Source: Chlorocebus sabaeus (Eukaryota > Chordata > Mammalia > Primates > Cercopithecidae). Taken from it: a stretch of 64,000 bases of DNA. Location: contig NC_132931.1 in assembly GCF_047675955.1 (NCBI RefSeq), positions 682,001-746,000 on the forward strand. The letters run 5' to 3'. Below are positions 43,006 to 52,869 of the stretch, piece after piece. The notes under the pieces are model-generated. The model saw only the letters and a program-made list of their open reading frames with translations, searched no databases and was not told the origin of the DNA. The position numbers and the translations under genes are program-made. Position 1 is the stretch's first letter; each line of letters begins with the position of its first letter.

Positions 43006-43297
43006 ATTTTTTTTTTTGAGACGGAGTCTCACTCTGTCAGAAGGCTGGAGTGCAGTGGTGCGATCTCAGCTCACCACAACCTCCGCCTCCTGAGTTGAAG
43101 TGATTCTCTTGCCTCAGCCTCCCGAGTAGCTGGGATTACAGGTGTATGCCACCATGCCCAGCTAATTTTTGTATTTTTAGTAGAGGTGGGGTTTCACCAT
43201 GTTGGCCAGGATGATCTTGATCTCTTGACTTTGTGATCCGCCCACCTCAGCCTCCTAAAGTGCTAGGGTTACAGGAGTGAGCCACTGCGCCCCGCCA
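43006..43297 (-). mobile_element. Alu, antisense
   Basis: Poly-T then GAGACGGAGTCTCACTC, ending GCGCCCCGCC. It lies inside R2 copy 1. Confidence 0.95.
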
Positions 43298-43330
43298 AAT
43301 ATTTTAAAAATTTTGTCTTGTATTACTTCT

Positions 43331-43373
43331 ATCAACAGGTAATGGTTCTATTATTAATATGTAATGAATAATA
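43331..43373 (+). repeat. Short tandem duplication R2, copy 2
   Basis: Second copy of 42958-43000. Confidence 0.85.
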
Positions 43374-43519
43374 TTTTTAAAATTTTGTCTTATTTTCTAA
43401 TTTTAATATAATTATTTATATAAAGAAAAAGTCTTAGAGATCTTCAACAAAGTTAAAAAATGTAGAGGGATGCTAGACCCAGAAAGATTAAGAACTTCTA
43501 GTTAGAAATATTCAGAGTA

Positions 43520-43823
43520 GGCCGGGCGCGGTGGCTCAAACCTGTAATCCCAGCACTTTGGGAGGCCGAGACGGGCGGATCACGAGGTCAGGAGATCGAG
43601 ACCATCCTGGCTAACACGGTGAAACCCCGTCTCTACTAAAAAAATACAAAAAAAACTAGCCGGGTGAGGTGGTGGGCGCCTGTAGTCCCAGCTACTCCGG
43701 AGGCTGAGGCAGGAGAGTGGCGTAAACCCGGGAGGCAGAGCTTGCAGTGAGCTGAGATCCGGCCACTGCACTCCAGCCTGGGCGACATAGAAAGACTCTG
43801 TCTCAAAAAAAAAAAAAAAAAAG
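43520..43823 (+). mobile_element. AluYR-type (Old World monkey) Alu, sense
   Basis: The exact 15-bp duplication GAAATATTCAGAGTA is at 43505-43519 and 43824-43838. It carries CTAGCCGGGTGAGGTGG, GGCGTAAACCCGGG and GATCCGGCCACTGC. Confidence 0.9.
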
Positions 43824-43867
43824 GAAATATTCAGAGTAAGCAACATACAACTTGCTACTTGATTATT

Positions 43868-44160
43868 TTCTTTCTTTCTTTTTTGTTTTGGGAGATGGGG
43901 TCTCAGTCTGTCACCCAGGCTGGAGTACAGTGGTGCAATCACAGCTCACTGCAGCCTTGAACTCCTGGGCTAAGGCTCCTCCTGCCTCAGCCTCCTGAGT
44001 AGCTGGGACTGTAGGTATACATGATGATATCTGGCTAATTTTTAAATTGTTTTGTAGACATGGGGTCTCACTTTGTTGGCCAGGCTGGTGTCAAACTCCT
44101 GGCCTCGAGTGACCCTTCCACCTCTGCCTCCCATCCTAGAGGTATGAGCCACCACAACAA
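43868..44160 (-). mobile_element. Alu, antisense
   Basis: GGGAGATGGGGTCTCAGTC to GAGCCACCACAACAAGC. The end is decayed. Confidence 0.85.
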
Positions 44161-44693
44161 GCACTTGTTCAAATTTCTAAAAAAATAAGAAATTTCTATA
44201 GTAAGGCTGTGGGATGATGGCAGAAAGATCAAAGTAGAAAAACAGAAGAATAAGTTCAAATGACTTATTCACACTTATTCTTTTGACAGCAAGAAGAACT
44301 TTTAGTAGATACATTTCTTCATTTCTTACAAACAAAAGGCAAATAATGTTGTACAGGAACTTCAACACACACTGTACAATATTTCCACTTTGCTGACATC
44401 AGTTGTGGAAATTCTTCATGGTTTACTTAACTATCACTATCAGTAATTTGCTTCTCTGATCATTTTTATCAACTTCCTCATCTGTTAACTTCTCTCCAAG
44501 GTATGTCATATCATGACATACTGCTGCTGCATGAACACGGCCAGTGTCATTTTATTAAACATGTAGAATGCTTCCCTAATTTCTTTTTTTACCCTCTGTC
44601 TCTGTGTTTTGCATTTTTCTTACCTTTATTGTCAGAAACTCCAGAAAGTCAATCATACTAATTTATCACCATTTGCTTCATTAATTTATACTT
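44161..44693. other. Unassigned AT-rich sequence
   Basis: No repeat family or gene that I can support. Confidence 0.35.
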
Positions 44694-44740
44694 TGCTTAT
44701 ATGGAATTTTGCCCAATAGACCTCACTACAATTTCTAACC
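44694..44740 (+). repeat. Possible third remnant of D3
   Basis: TATGGAATTTTGCC-CAATAGACCTC-ACTACAATTTCTAA matches 24046-24090 and 36749-36790 with few changes. Similarity does not extend upstream, and an Alu monomer follows. Confidence 0.5.
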
Positions 44741-44741
44741 C

Positions 44742-44931
44742 ATTTTTTGTTTTTTGTTTTGTTTTGTTTTGTTTTGTTTCTGAGACAGGGTCTTGCTCCA
44801 TTGTCCAGGCTGGAGTGTAGTGGTGCCATCACAGCTGACCGTAACCTCAGCCTCGCAGGCTCAAGCCATCCTCGCACCTCAGCCTCCCAAGTGGCTGAGA
44901 CTATAGATGCTTGCTACTATGCCCAACTAAT
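44742..44931 (-). mobile_element. Alu monomer, antisense
   Basis: (TTTTG)n then TGAGACAGGGTCTTGCTCC to ATGCCCAACTAAT. Confidence 0.85.
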
Positions 44932-44934
44932 ACT

Positions 44935-45055
44935 TGGACTTTTCCTATATGTGGGTTCCAGAGAGCTGAATGTGAAACGTGAGTATGCATGGATTTTGGT
45001 ATATGCAGAGATGGGGAGCTGGAACTAATCCTCTCTGTATACTGAGGGATGACTG
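44935..45055 (+). mobile_element. MER2-type Tigger fragment
   Basis: TATATGTGGGTTCCAGAG, CATGGATTTTGGTATATGC and TACTGAGGGATGACTG. Counterpart of 21085-21180 and slightly longer. Confidence 0.75.
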
Positions 45056-45176
45056 TATATATTTTTACAATTATGCTGTAGGGCACATATTGTTCCATAG
45101 CCTTGAAAATGATAATTTTAATGAAAATTATTTTTAATTGAGTGGAATAATAATAATAATAATAAAAGTAGCAGCT

Positions 45177-45458
45177 GGACAGGTGTGGTGGCTCACACCA
45201 GTAATCACAACACTTTGGGAGGCTGAGGTAGGAGGATGGCTTGAGGCCAAGAGTTTGGAAACCAAAGGAATCACCATCCCTACAGAAAAATACATGAATT
45301 AGCCTAGTGTGGTGGCATGTTCCTGTAGTCTCAGCTACTTGGGAAGCAGCTGTGGGAGGATCACTTGAGCCCAGGGAGGTTGAGACTGTAGTGAGTCATG
45401 ATCAGGCCTCTGCACTCCTGCCTGGATGACAGAGTGAGACTCTGTCTCAAAACAACAA
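45177..45458 (+). mobile_element. Alu, sense, only in D4 copy B
   Basis: The 13-bp duplication AAAAGTAGCAGCT is at 45164-45176 and 45459-45471. Copy A holds the single empty site at 21304-21316. Confidence 0.95.
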
Positions 45459-45704
45459 AAAAGTAGCAGCTAACATGAACTGACCTTTTACTAGGTGCCT
45501 ATAAATACCATAATATAATTTCTTATAACTGTTTCTTATTTCACTTAACCACTCTGTCTTCGATTACTCCCAGAATTTCACAGTGTTTATGCAGATGACC
45601 TTTTGTTTAGATTGAATTGTCTCCCAAGGTATTTCCAGAAGTGAGATTACTGTGAGTCATGGTGAATGGACATTCTCATTGCCCTTGATGTAAATTGACA
45701 AGGT

Positions 45705-45830
45705 TTTGGGTGCCTCCTGGCTATAATCCCAGCACTTTGGGAGGCTAAGGCAGGAGGATTGCTTGAGGCCAAGAGTTGGAGGAGGCAGTAAGGTGAGACC
45801 CTGTCTCTATTATTTTAAAAAATTGCCAAG
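45705..45830 (+). mobile_element. Alu monomer, sense (shared by D4 copies)
   Basis: Counterpart of 21688-21812. Confidence 0.75.
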
Positions 45831-46059
45831 CTTTACCCTGGAAGGCTTAGGTACAATTTAAACACCCCTCATAGTATAAGAAGGAGTCCATTTCACTGCA
45901 CCTTTGCCAGCACAGGGTATTATAATTTAATAAGTTATTTTTTGTTTGATTATTTTAAATAGATAAAAGACCTCATATTACTTTGTCACATTTCAACATC
46001 TTTCTTAGCTTATTAGCTCTATTTCTTTTCTGTCTGTAAATGGTTGTTGTGGTGGTGGT

Positions 46060-46352
46060 TTTGTTTGAGGCAGGGTCTTGCTGTGTCCCCCAGGCTTGAC
46101 TCTAGTGTCATAATCATGACTTACTGCAGCCTTGACCTCCCAGGATCAAACTATCCTTTTGCTTCAGCTTCCTGAGGAGCTGGGACTACAAGTGTGCACC
46201 ACCACTCCCAGCTAATTTTATTCTTTTTCTGGATAGAGACAGGGTCTCACTGTGTTGTCCAGGCCAGCCTCTAGCTTCTGGCCTCAAGCAGTCCTCCTGT
46301 GTTGGCTTCTTAAATTGCTGGAATTTCAGGCATGAGCCACCATGCCTGACCA
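46060..46352 (-). mobile_element. Alu, antisense, at the D4/D2 junction
   Basis: TTTGAGGCAGGGTCTTGC to CATGCCTGACC. The left flank is D4 and the right flank is D2, as if two Alus recombined. Confidence 0.85.
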
Positions 46353-47181
46353 GGGCTAGTCCTACATTCTCTAGAGTTCTCTTTACTTTGTGCTAGCCAG
46401 TCTCTCATTATGTTGTTCCCCTGTTAAAATGAATAATTCTCTGTATTAAATTTTACATACTTTAAATTTTTGAGTGGTTTACGTTTCCTGATTAGACTGT
46501 GATACGCTAAGAAGGGTCCCTGGAGATAGACTCACACAGATGGGATTTGGACATGAGTTTGGTTATCCAAGGGACTATACTGAGCTCCTTGCCAGTGGAA
46601 AATGGGATGCTGGTGATTTCCAGAAAGTGACCTCACAGTGACTCAAGCTACCACTTACTGTTGATTGTGATGAAATGCCAGCTGAGGCACATGCCTTGGG
46701 AGCTAAGTGGTTCTTGCACTTGACCGCTATGAAGACTGTTGTGGGAACAGTCCTTTTGGATGTACATCAGCAGGGGTCCTCAACCCCTGAGCCACGGAGC
46801 TATAAGGAGCCACACAGCAGGAGGTGAGTGGTGTCGAGTAAGGGAAGCTGCATCTGTATTTACAGCCACTCCCCATTGCTCATATTCCCACCTGAGCTCC
46901 GCCGTCTCTCAGATCAGCAGCAGCATTAGATTCTCATAGGAGCATGCATCCTATGTGAACCGTGCATGCGAGAGATCTGGGTCGCACTGTCCCTGTGAGA
47001 ATCTAATACCTGATGATCTGTCACTTTCTCCCGTCAAGCTCAGATGGGACCGTCTTGTTGCAGGAAAACAAGCTTAACATGCCCACTGATTCTATATTAT
47101 GGTGAGTTCTATAATTATTTCATTATATATTACAATGTAATAATGGAAAAAAGTGCCTAATAAATGTAATGTGCTTGAATC
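46352..47181 (+). repeat. Local duplication D2, copy C
   Basis: CTAGTCCTACATTCTCTAG, GAGATAGACTCACACAGATG and ACTCAAGCTACCACTTACTG pair with 15477-15770 and 34395-35926. Confidence 0.9.
46770..47181 (+). mobile_element. MER1-type (Charlie) transposon, 3' end lost
   Basis: CAGGGGTCCTCAACCCC, ATTAGATTCTCATAGGAG, TATTTCATTATATATTAC and AATGTGCTTGAATC. The last 40-60 bases present in the copy at 35466-35926 are missing, and the 32-bp array starts at that point. Confidence 0.85.
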
Positions 47182-50100
47182 TTTTGGCTCAGCTCCTGCC
47201 TCCTGACAGCCTCTCCAGGCCCAGAACTTTCTCAAGTCGACCTCACCAGGCCCAGCTACTGCCTCTCATCAGCCTCCCAAGGGCCAGCTTTTGCCTCACA
47301 GCCACCTTCCAAGACTCAGCTCCTGTTTTACAGTGGCCTTTTGAGACCCACCTTCTATCTCCTGGCGACCTGTACAGGCCTAGCTCCTGCCGTACAACAG
47401 CCTCTTTAGTCCCCCCAGCTCCTGCCTCTGGGCGGCCTATACAGGCCCAAAATGTTCACAAGTTGGCCCCTCAAGGCCCAGCTCCTGCCTTCCGTCAGCC
47501 TCTCCAGGCCCAGCTGCTGCCTCCAGGTGGCCTCTACAGGCCAAACTCTTTCTCCTGGCTGTGTCTGGAGGCCCAACTCCTGCCTCACAACAACCTCTTT
47601 TGGCTCAGCTCCTGCCCAGCTCCTGGTGGCCTTTGTAGGCCCAAAACTGCCTCAAGTCAAGTTCTCCAGACCCACCTTCTGCCTCCCAATGGCCTGGACA
47701 GGCCCAGCTCCTGTGTGACAATGGCCTCTCCAGGCCCAGCTCTTGCCTCCCAGCGGACTCTCCAGGCCCAGCTTTTGCCTCACAGAGGTCTTCCCCGAAC
47801 AAGTTTCTACCTGCCTCCTGGCAGCCTCTACAGGCCCAGGTCCTGCCTCACACTAACCTCATTATGCCCAGCTCATGTCTCATGGCAGCATCCTTAGGCC
47901 CAGCTCCTGCGCCCAACAGGCTGTCCAGGCCCAAAACTTCCTCAAGTCCCCTCTTCAGGCATAGCTCCTGCCTAACACTGGCCTCTTTAGGCACAGCTCT
48001 TGCTTCTCGGTGGCCTCGCCAGGCCCAGCACCTGCATCCCGGTGGCTTCTCCAGACCAAGAATTTTCTCAAGTCTGCCATTCCAGCCCAAACTCCTGCCT
48101 CCCATCGGCCTCTCCAGGTCCAACCTCTGCCTCACAGCAGACTCTCCAGGCCCAGCATCTGCCTCACAGCAGACTCTCCAGGCCCAGCATCTGCCTTACC
48201 ACAGCCCCCCAGGCCAAGCTGCTGCCTTTCGGCAGCCTCTACAGGCCTAGCTCCTGCCTCCCAGTGGCCTCTCTAGGCCAAGCTCATGCCTCACGGTGGC
48301 CATTCCGGCCCAGCTGTTGCCTTTTGGCAGCCTCTCTAGGCCCAGAACTTCCACAAGTGAGCCTCTCCAGGCCCAGCTCTTCCTCCCGGCTGGATCTCCA
48401 GGCCCACCTCCTGCCTCACAACTTCTTTCGGCTCAGCTCCTGCCCGGCTCCTGGAGGTCTCTGTAGGCCCAAAACTTCCTCACATCAAGCTCAGCCGCAC
48501 AAACTTCTGCCTCCTGGTGGCCTGGATAGGCCCAGCTCCTGCGTAACAATGGCCTTTCCAGGCCCAGCTCTTGCTTCACGGAGGTCGTCCCCGGCCAAGT
48601 TCCTGCCTGCCTCCCAGCAGCCTCAACAGGCCCAGCTCCTGCCTCACACTGGCATCATTAGGCCCAGTTCATGCCTCACAGTGGCCTCTCCAGGCTGATC
48701 TCTTGTCTCACACTGGCCTCTTTAGGCCTAGCTCATGCCTCTTGGCAGCCTCTTCAGGCCCAACTTCTGTGTCCTGGCAGCCTCTCCAGGCCCAGCTCCT
48801 GCCTCCTGTCAGCCTCTACAGGCCCAATATCTGCCTCACAGCAGATTCTCCAGGCCCAGCATCTGCCTCACCGTGGCCCCCGCAAGCCAAGCCCCTGCCT
48901 TTCAGCAGCCTCTACACACCCAACTCCAGCCACCCAGTGGCTCTTCAGGCCAAGCTAATACCTCACGAGGGTTTTTCCAGGCCCAACTTTTGTTTCATGG
49001 CAACCTTCCCTGGCCAGGTTTCCACCTATTTCCTGGCAGCCTGGACAGGCCCAGGTCCTGCCACACACTGGCCTCTCTACGCCCAGCTCATGCCTCACAG
49101 TGGCCTCTCCAGGCCCAGCTCCTGTCCCGGGACATCATCTACAGGTCCAAAACTTCCTCAAGTCGGCCTCTCCAGGCCCAGTTGCTGCCTCCCGGCGTCC
49201 TCTCCAGGCCTAGCTCTTCCTCCTGGCTGTATCTACAAGCCCAACTCCTGCCTCACAACCACCTTTTATGGCTCAGCTCCTGCCCAGCTCCTGCCAGCCT
49301 TTGTAGGCCCAAAACTTCCTCAAGTCAAGCTCTTTAGGCCCAGCTTCTGCCTCGCAGTGGCCTGTACAGACCCAACTCTGGCTTGAGAACAGCCTCTGCA
49401 GGCCCTGCTCTTGCCTCCTAGCACCCTCTCCAGGCCCAACTCTTGCCTCATAGTGGCTTCCGTGGGCCAAGTTTCCGCCTGCCTCCCAGCAGCCTCAACA
49501 GGCCTAGCTCCTCCCTCACAGAGGCTTGTTTATGCCCAATCGATGCCTCTGGCAACCTATCCAGGCCCAGTTCCTGCCTCATACTGGCCTCTCTAGGCCA
49601 AGGTCCTTTCTCATACTGGCCTGTTTAGGCCCAGCTCATTCCTCTCGTCATCTCTCCAGGCCCAGCTTTTGCCTGTTGTTGGCCTCTACCTCACAGTGCA
49701 CCTTCCAGGCTCACCTCTTGCCTCACCGTGGCCTCCTGCAGCCAGATTCCTGCCTTTTCGCAGCCTCTACAGGCCTAACTGCTGCCACCCAATGGCTTTT
49801 GTAGGCCACGCTCATGCCTCACGGTGGCCTTTCCAGGCCTAGCTTTTGCTTTTTGGCATCCACTCCAGGCCCAGAACTTCCCCCAGTCAGCCTCTCCAGG
49901 CCCAGCTCTTCCTCCCAGCAACCTCTGCAGGTCCAAATCATCCTCAAGTTGGCCTCTTCTGGCCCAGCTCCTGCCTCCTGGCGGCCTCTGAAGACCCAAA
50001 TCATCCTCCAGTTGGTTTTTCCAGGCCCAGCTCCTGCCTTTTGGTGGCCTCTCCAGGTGCAAAACTTTCTCCTGTCAGCCTGTCCAGGCCCAGCTCATGC

Positions 50101-51020
50101 CTCTCAGTGGCCTTCCCAGGCCCTGCTTTTGACTTTTGGTGGCCTCTTCAGGCCCAGAACTTGACCTGAAGTCGGCCTCTCCAGGCCCAGCTCCTGCCTT
50201 CTGAAGGCCTGTACAGGCCCAACCTCTGCCTCACAGTGGACTCTCCACGCCCAGCTCTTGCCTCACTGTAGCCTTGCTAGTCTAAAACTCCTGCCTTTTG
50301 GCAACTTTGACAAGCCCAGCTTCTGCCTTTCAGTGGCCTCTTTGGGCCCAGCTCATTCCTTACAACGGCCTTTCCAGGCCCAGTTTTTCCCTTTTGGCAG
50401 CCTCTCCAGGCCCAGAACTTCCTCTTTAGGCCCAGTTGCTGCCTCCTGCCATCCTCTCCAGGCCCAGCTCTTCCTCACGGCTCTGTCTATAGGCCCAACT
50501 CCTGCCTCACAACAACGTCTTTGGACTCAGCTACTGCCCAGCTCCTGGTGGCCTTTATAGGCCCAAAACTTTCTCAAGTCAAGCTCTCCAGACCTATTGT
50601 CAACCTCGTGGCAGCCTGAACAGGCCCAGCTCCTGCCTGACAATGGCCTCTCCAGGCTTTACTCCTGCCTCACAGTGGGCTTTCCAGGCCTAGCTCTTGC
50701 CTCATGGTGGCCTTCCCCGGCCATGTTCCTATCTGACTTCCGGCAGCCTCAACTGGCCCAGCTTCTGCCTTGCACTGGCATCTCTAGGCCCAGCTCCTTT
50801 CTCACGGTGGCCTCACCAGGCCCATCTCCTGCCTCAAATCTACCTCCCAAGACCCAGGTCTTGTCTCATGGTAGTCTCTCTTACACCAGCTCCTGCCTCA
50901 CAATGGCCTCGTCTGGCCCATCTTCTGCCTCACAGTGACCACTCAAGACCCATCTTCTGCCTCATGGTGGCCTCTTCTGGTTTTGCTCTTGCCTCACAGT
51001 TGCCTCTTCCACATCCAGCT
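47182..51020 (+). repeat. 32-bp minisatellite array, about 120 units, with higher-order structure
   Basis: The unit reads GGCCTCTCCAGGCCCAGC, then TCCTGCCTC, then about five variable bases (often ACAGT or CCAGC); most units are 32 bp and some 30-33. Marker variants GGCTCAGCTCCTGCCCAGC recur near 47,602, 48,430, 49,270 and 50,523, spaced 828, 840 and 1253. TTCCCCGG-type markers recur near 47,790, 48,585, 49,460 and 50,712. So blocks of about 26 units were duplicated as wholes. The + strand is pyrimidine-rich. The unit has no stop codon in any + frame, and 32 is not a multiple of three, so each frame reads the same 32-residue repeat (LSRPSSCL, ASPGPAPAS, PLQAQLLP) in rotation. Open stretches of 242, 232 and 271 codons result (47169-47897, 48000-48698, 48571-49386). 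No promoter, splice site or signal peptide supports translation. Confidence 0.9.
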
Positions 51021-51321
51021 TTTAAGTCTTTGATGGTCAACAGCATCAAGGAGCCTAAAGCTTCCCTGGACTCTCATTTGTTCACTTCACAGCAGAGTGC
51101 CTTAGCAAAAGCCATCTCTTCTTTTAACCTTGAGAGTGGATTTCTGACAAATCGATAGTAAATTCTGCCTGTGTGGTTTCACAATGATTTCTGTTTTATT
51201 TAGTGTCCCATAGTTTTTCTTGTCTACTAGGGATGAGGAGGCAATGGGCCTCTGCTTGGGTCCTTTGTATTTGCCCCGGACATGGTAGCTTCTCACTTCA
51301 TGTCTTCTTTTTTTATATTTT
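51021..51321. other. Unassigned sequence after the minisatellite
   Basis: The array frame runs on to 51158 through non-repeat text (SLMVNSIKEPKASLDSH), which I do not recognise. It may mark the original right flank of the array. Confidence 0.35.
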
Positions 51322-51629
51322 TTACAGTTTTCTTTTTTTTTTTTTTTTCTTAGGGTCTTGCTCTGTCACCCAGGCTGGAGTGTAGTCATGTGATTATGGC
51401 TCACTGCAGACTTGGCCTCTTGGCCTCAAGTGCTCCTCCCAGCTCAGCATTTTGAGTAGCTGAGACTACAGGTTCATTCCAGTATGCCTGGTTAATTTCT
51501 TATTTTTTCTGAGAGGTTGGTTCTCACTATGTTGCCCAGGCTGGTCCCAAACTTTTGGACACAAGCAGTCCTTTTGCCTGGGCCTCCCAAAGTGCTGAAA
51601 TTACAAGCATGAGCCATCATGCCTGGCCT
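51322..51629 (-). mobile_element. Alu, antisense
   Basis: Poly-T, then CTTAGGGTCTTGCTCTGTC to CATGCCTGGCC. Confidence 0.9.
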
Positions 51630-51729
51630 GCCATTTGCTTGTCATGAACTATTAAGAATTTACTTTTTGATTAACATACTATGACTATATACATTTGTAG
51701 AGAGAGATTTTACATTTTTCTTGGATACC

Positions 51730-51730
<1 letters not shown>

Positions 51731-51761
<31 letters not shown>

Positions 51762-52040
51762 CAAGTTACTGCTTTGTCATTTAGGATGGAGTGCAGTGGT
51801 GTGATCTCAGCTCACTGCAAACTCTGCTTTCTTGGCTTAAGTGATCCTCTCACATCAGCCTCCTGAGTAGCTGGGACCCCAGGTATGAGCTGCCATGCCC
51901 AGGTAATTTTTATATTTGTTATAGAGAGGGGGGTCTCACGATATTTCCCAGACTGGTTTCAAACTCCTGGGCTCAAGCAATCCTTCCACCTCAGCCTCCC
52001 ACAGTGCTGGGATTACAGGTGGGAGCCATCACATCTGGCC
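51731..52040 (-). mobile_element. Alu, antisense
   Basis: Poly-T at 51731-51757, then GAGGCAAGTTACTGC to CACATCTGGCC. Confidence 0.9.
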
Positions 52041-52081
52041 TGCCATTTTCTTTTCAATGATCATTAAGAATTCACTTTATG

Positions 52082-52374
52082 CCAGGCACGGTGGCTCATG
52101 CCTGTAATCCCAGCACTTTGGGAGGGATGACATGGGTCTATCATGAGGTCAGGAGTTCAAGACCAGCCTGGTCAAAATGGTGAAATCCCGTCACTACTAA
52201 AAATAGAAAAATTAACCAGGTGTGGTGTCAGGCGCCTGTAATCCCAGCTACTCAGGAGACTGAGGCAGGAGAATTGCTTGAACCCAGGGGGGCTGAGATG
52301 GAGGTGAGCTGAGATCGAGCCACTGCACTCCAGCCTGGGCGACACAGTGAGACTCCATCTCAAAAAAAAAAAAA
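52082..52374 (+). mobile_element. Alu, sense
   Basis: CCAGGCACGGTGGCTCATGCC to a poly-A tail. It is followed at once by another Alu. Confidence 0.95.
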
Positions 52375-52666
52375 TTGGGTGCGGTGGCTCACACCTGTAA
52401 TCCCAGCACTTTGGGAGGCCGAGGTGGGCGGATCACGAGGTCAGGAAATCGAGACCATCCTGGCTAACACAGTGAAACCCCGTCTCTACTAAAAATGCAA
52501 AAAATTAGCTGGGTGTGGTGGTGGGCACCTGTAGTCCCAGCTACTTGGGAGGCTGAGACAGGAGAATGGTGTGAACCCAGGAGGCGGAGCTTGCAGTGAG
52601 CCGAGATCGCACCACTGCACTCCAGCCTGGGCGACTGAGCGAGACTTTGTCTCAAAAAAAAAAAAA
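52375..52666 (+). mobile_element. AluY-like, sense, in tandem with the preceding Alu
   Basis: Starts TGGGTGCGGTGGCTCACACC in the tail of the first Alu. AAGAATTCACTTT and AAGAATTTACTTT flank the pair. Confidence 0.95.
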
Positions 52667-52681
52667 AGAATTTACTTTTTG

Positions 52682-52868
52682 ATTATATATTGTATATATT
52701 TACTGTATACTGTAAATATTTATATATGTATGTGTGTATATATATTCATATGTGAATATATGTGTATACATATGTGAATATGCATGTATATATTCATATG
52801 TGAATATACGTGTATATTTTCATAGAATACACATACACACACACACATACACACACACACATATATAT
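52682..52868. repeat. Compound TATG/CATATG/CA microsatellite
   Basis: TATATTGTATATATTTAC, then GTATATATATTCATATGTG units with near-palindromic CATATG, then CACACACACACATACACACA. Confidence 0.9.
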
Positions 52869-52869
52869 T

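Larger units (their letters stand above)
44935..46352 (+). repeat. Local duplication D4, copy B
   Basis: Pairs with 21080-22660. It ends within an antisense Alu, beyond which D2 copy C starts. Confidence 0.9.

Noticed and set aside
42958..43373. Target-site duplication of the Alu at 43006
   Set aside because: At 43 bp it is too long, and the repeat continues beyond the Alu edges, so it is a pre-existing tandem duplication.
47169..49386. Genuine repeat-protein gene in the minisatellite
   Set aside because: All three frames are equally open and no start context, signal, splice site or flanking domain singles one out.
47182..51020. CRISPR array
   Set aside because: Units are contiguous 32-mers with gradual divergence and no spacer pattern, in a primate genome; it is a minisatellite.
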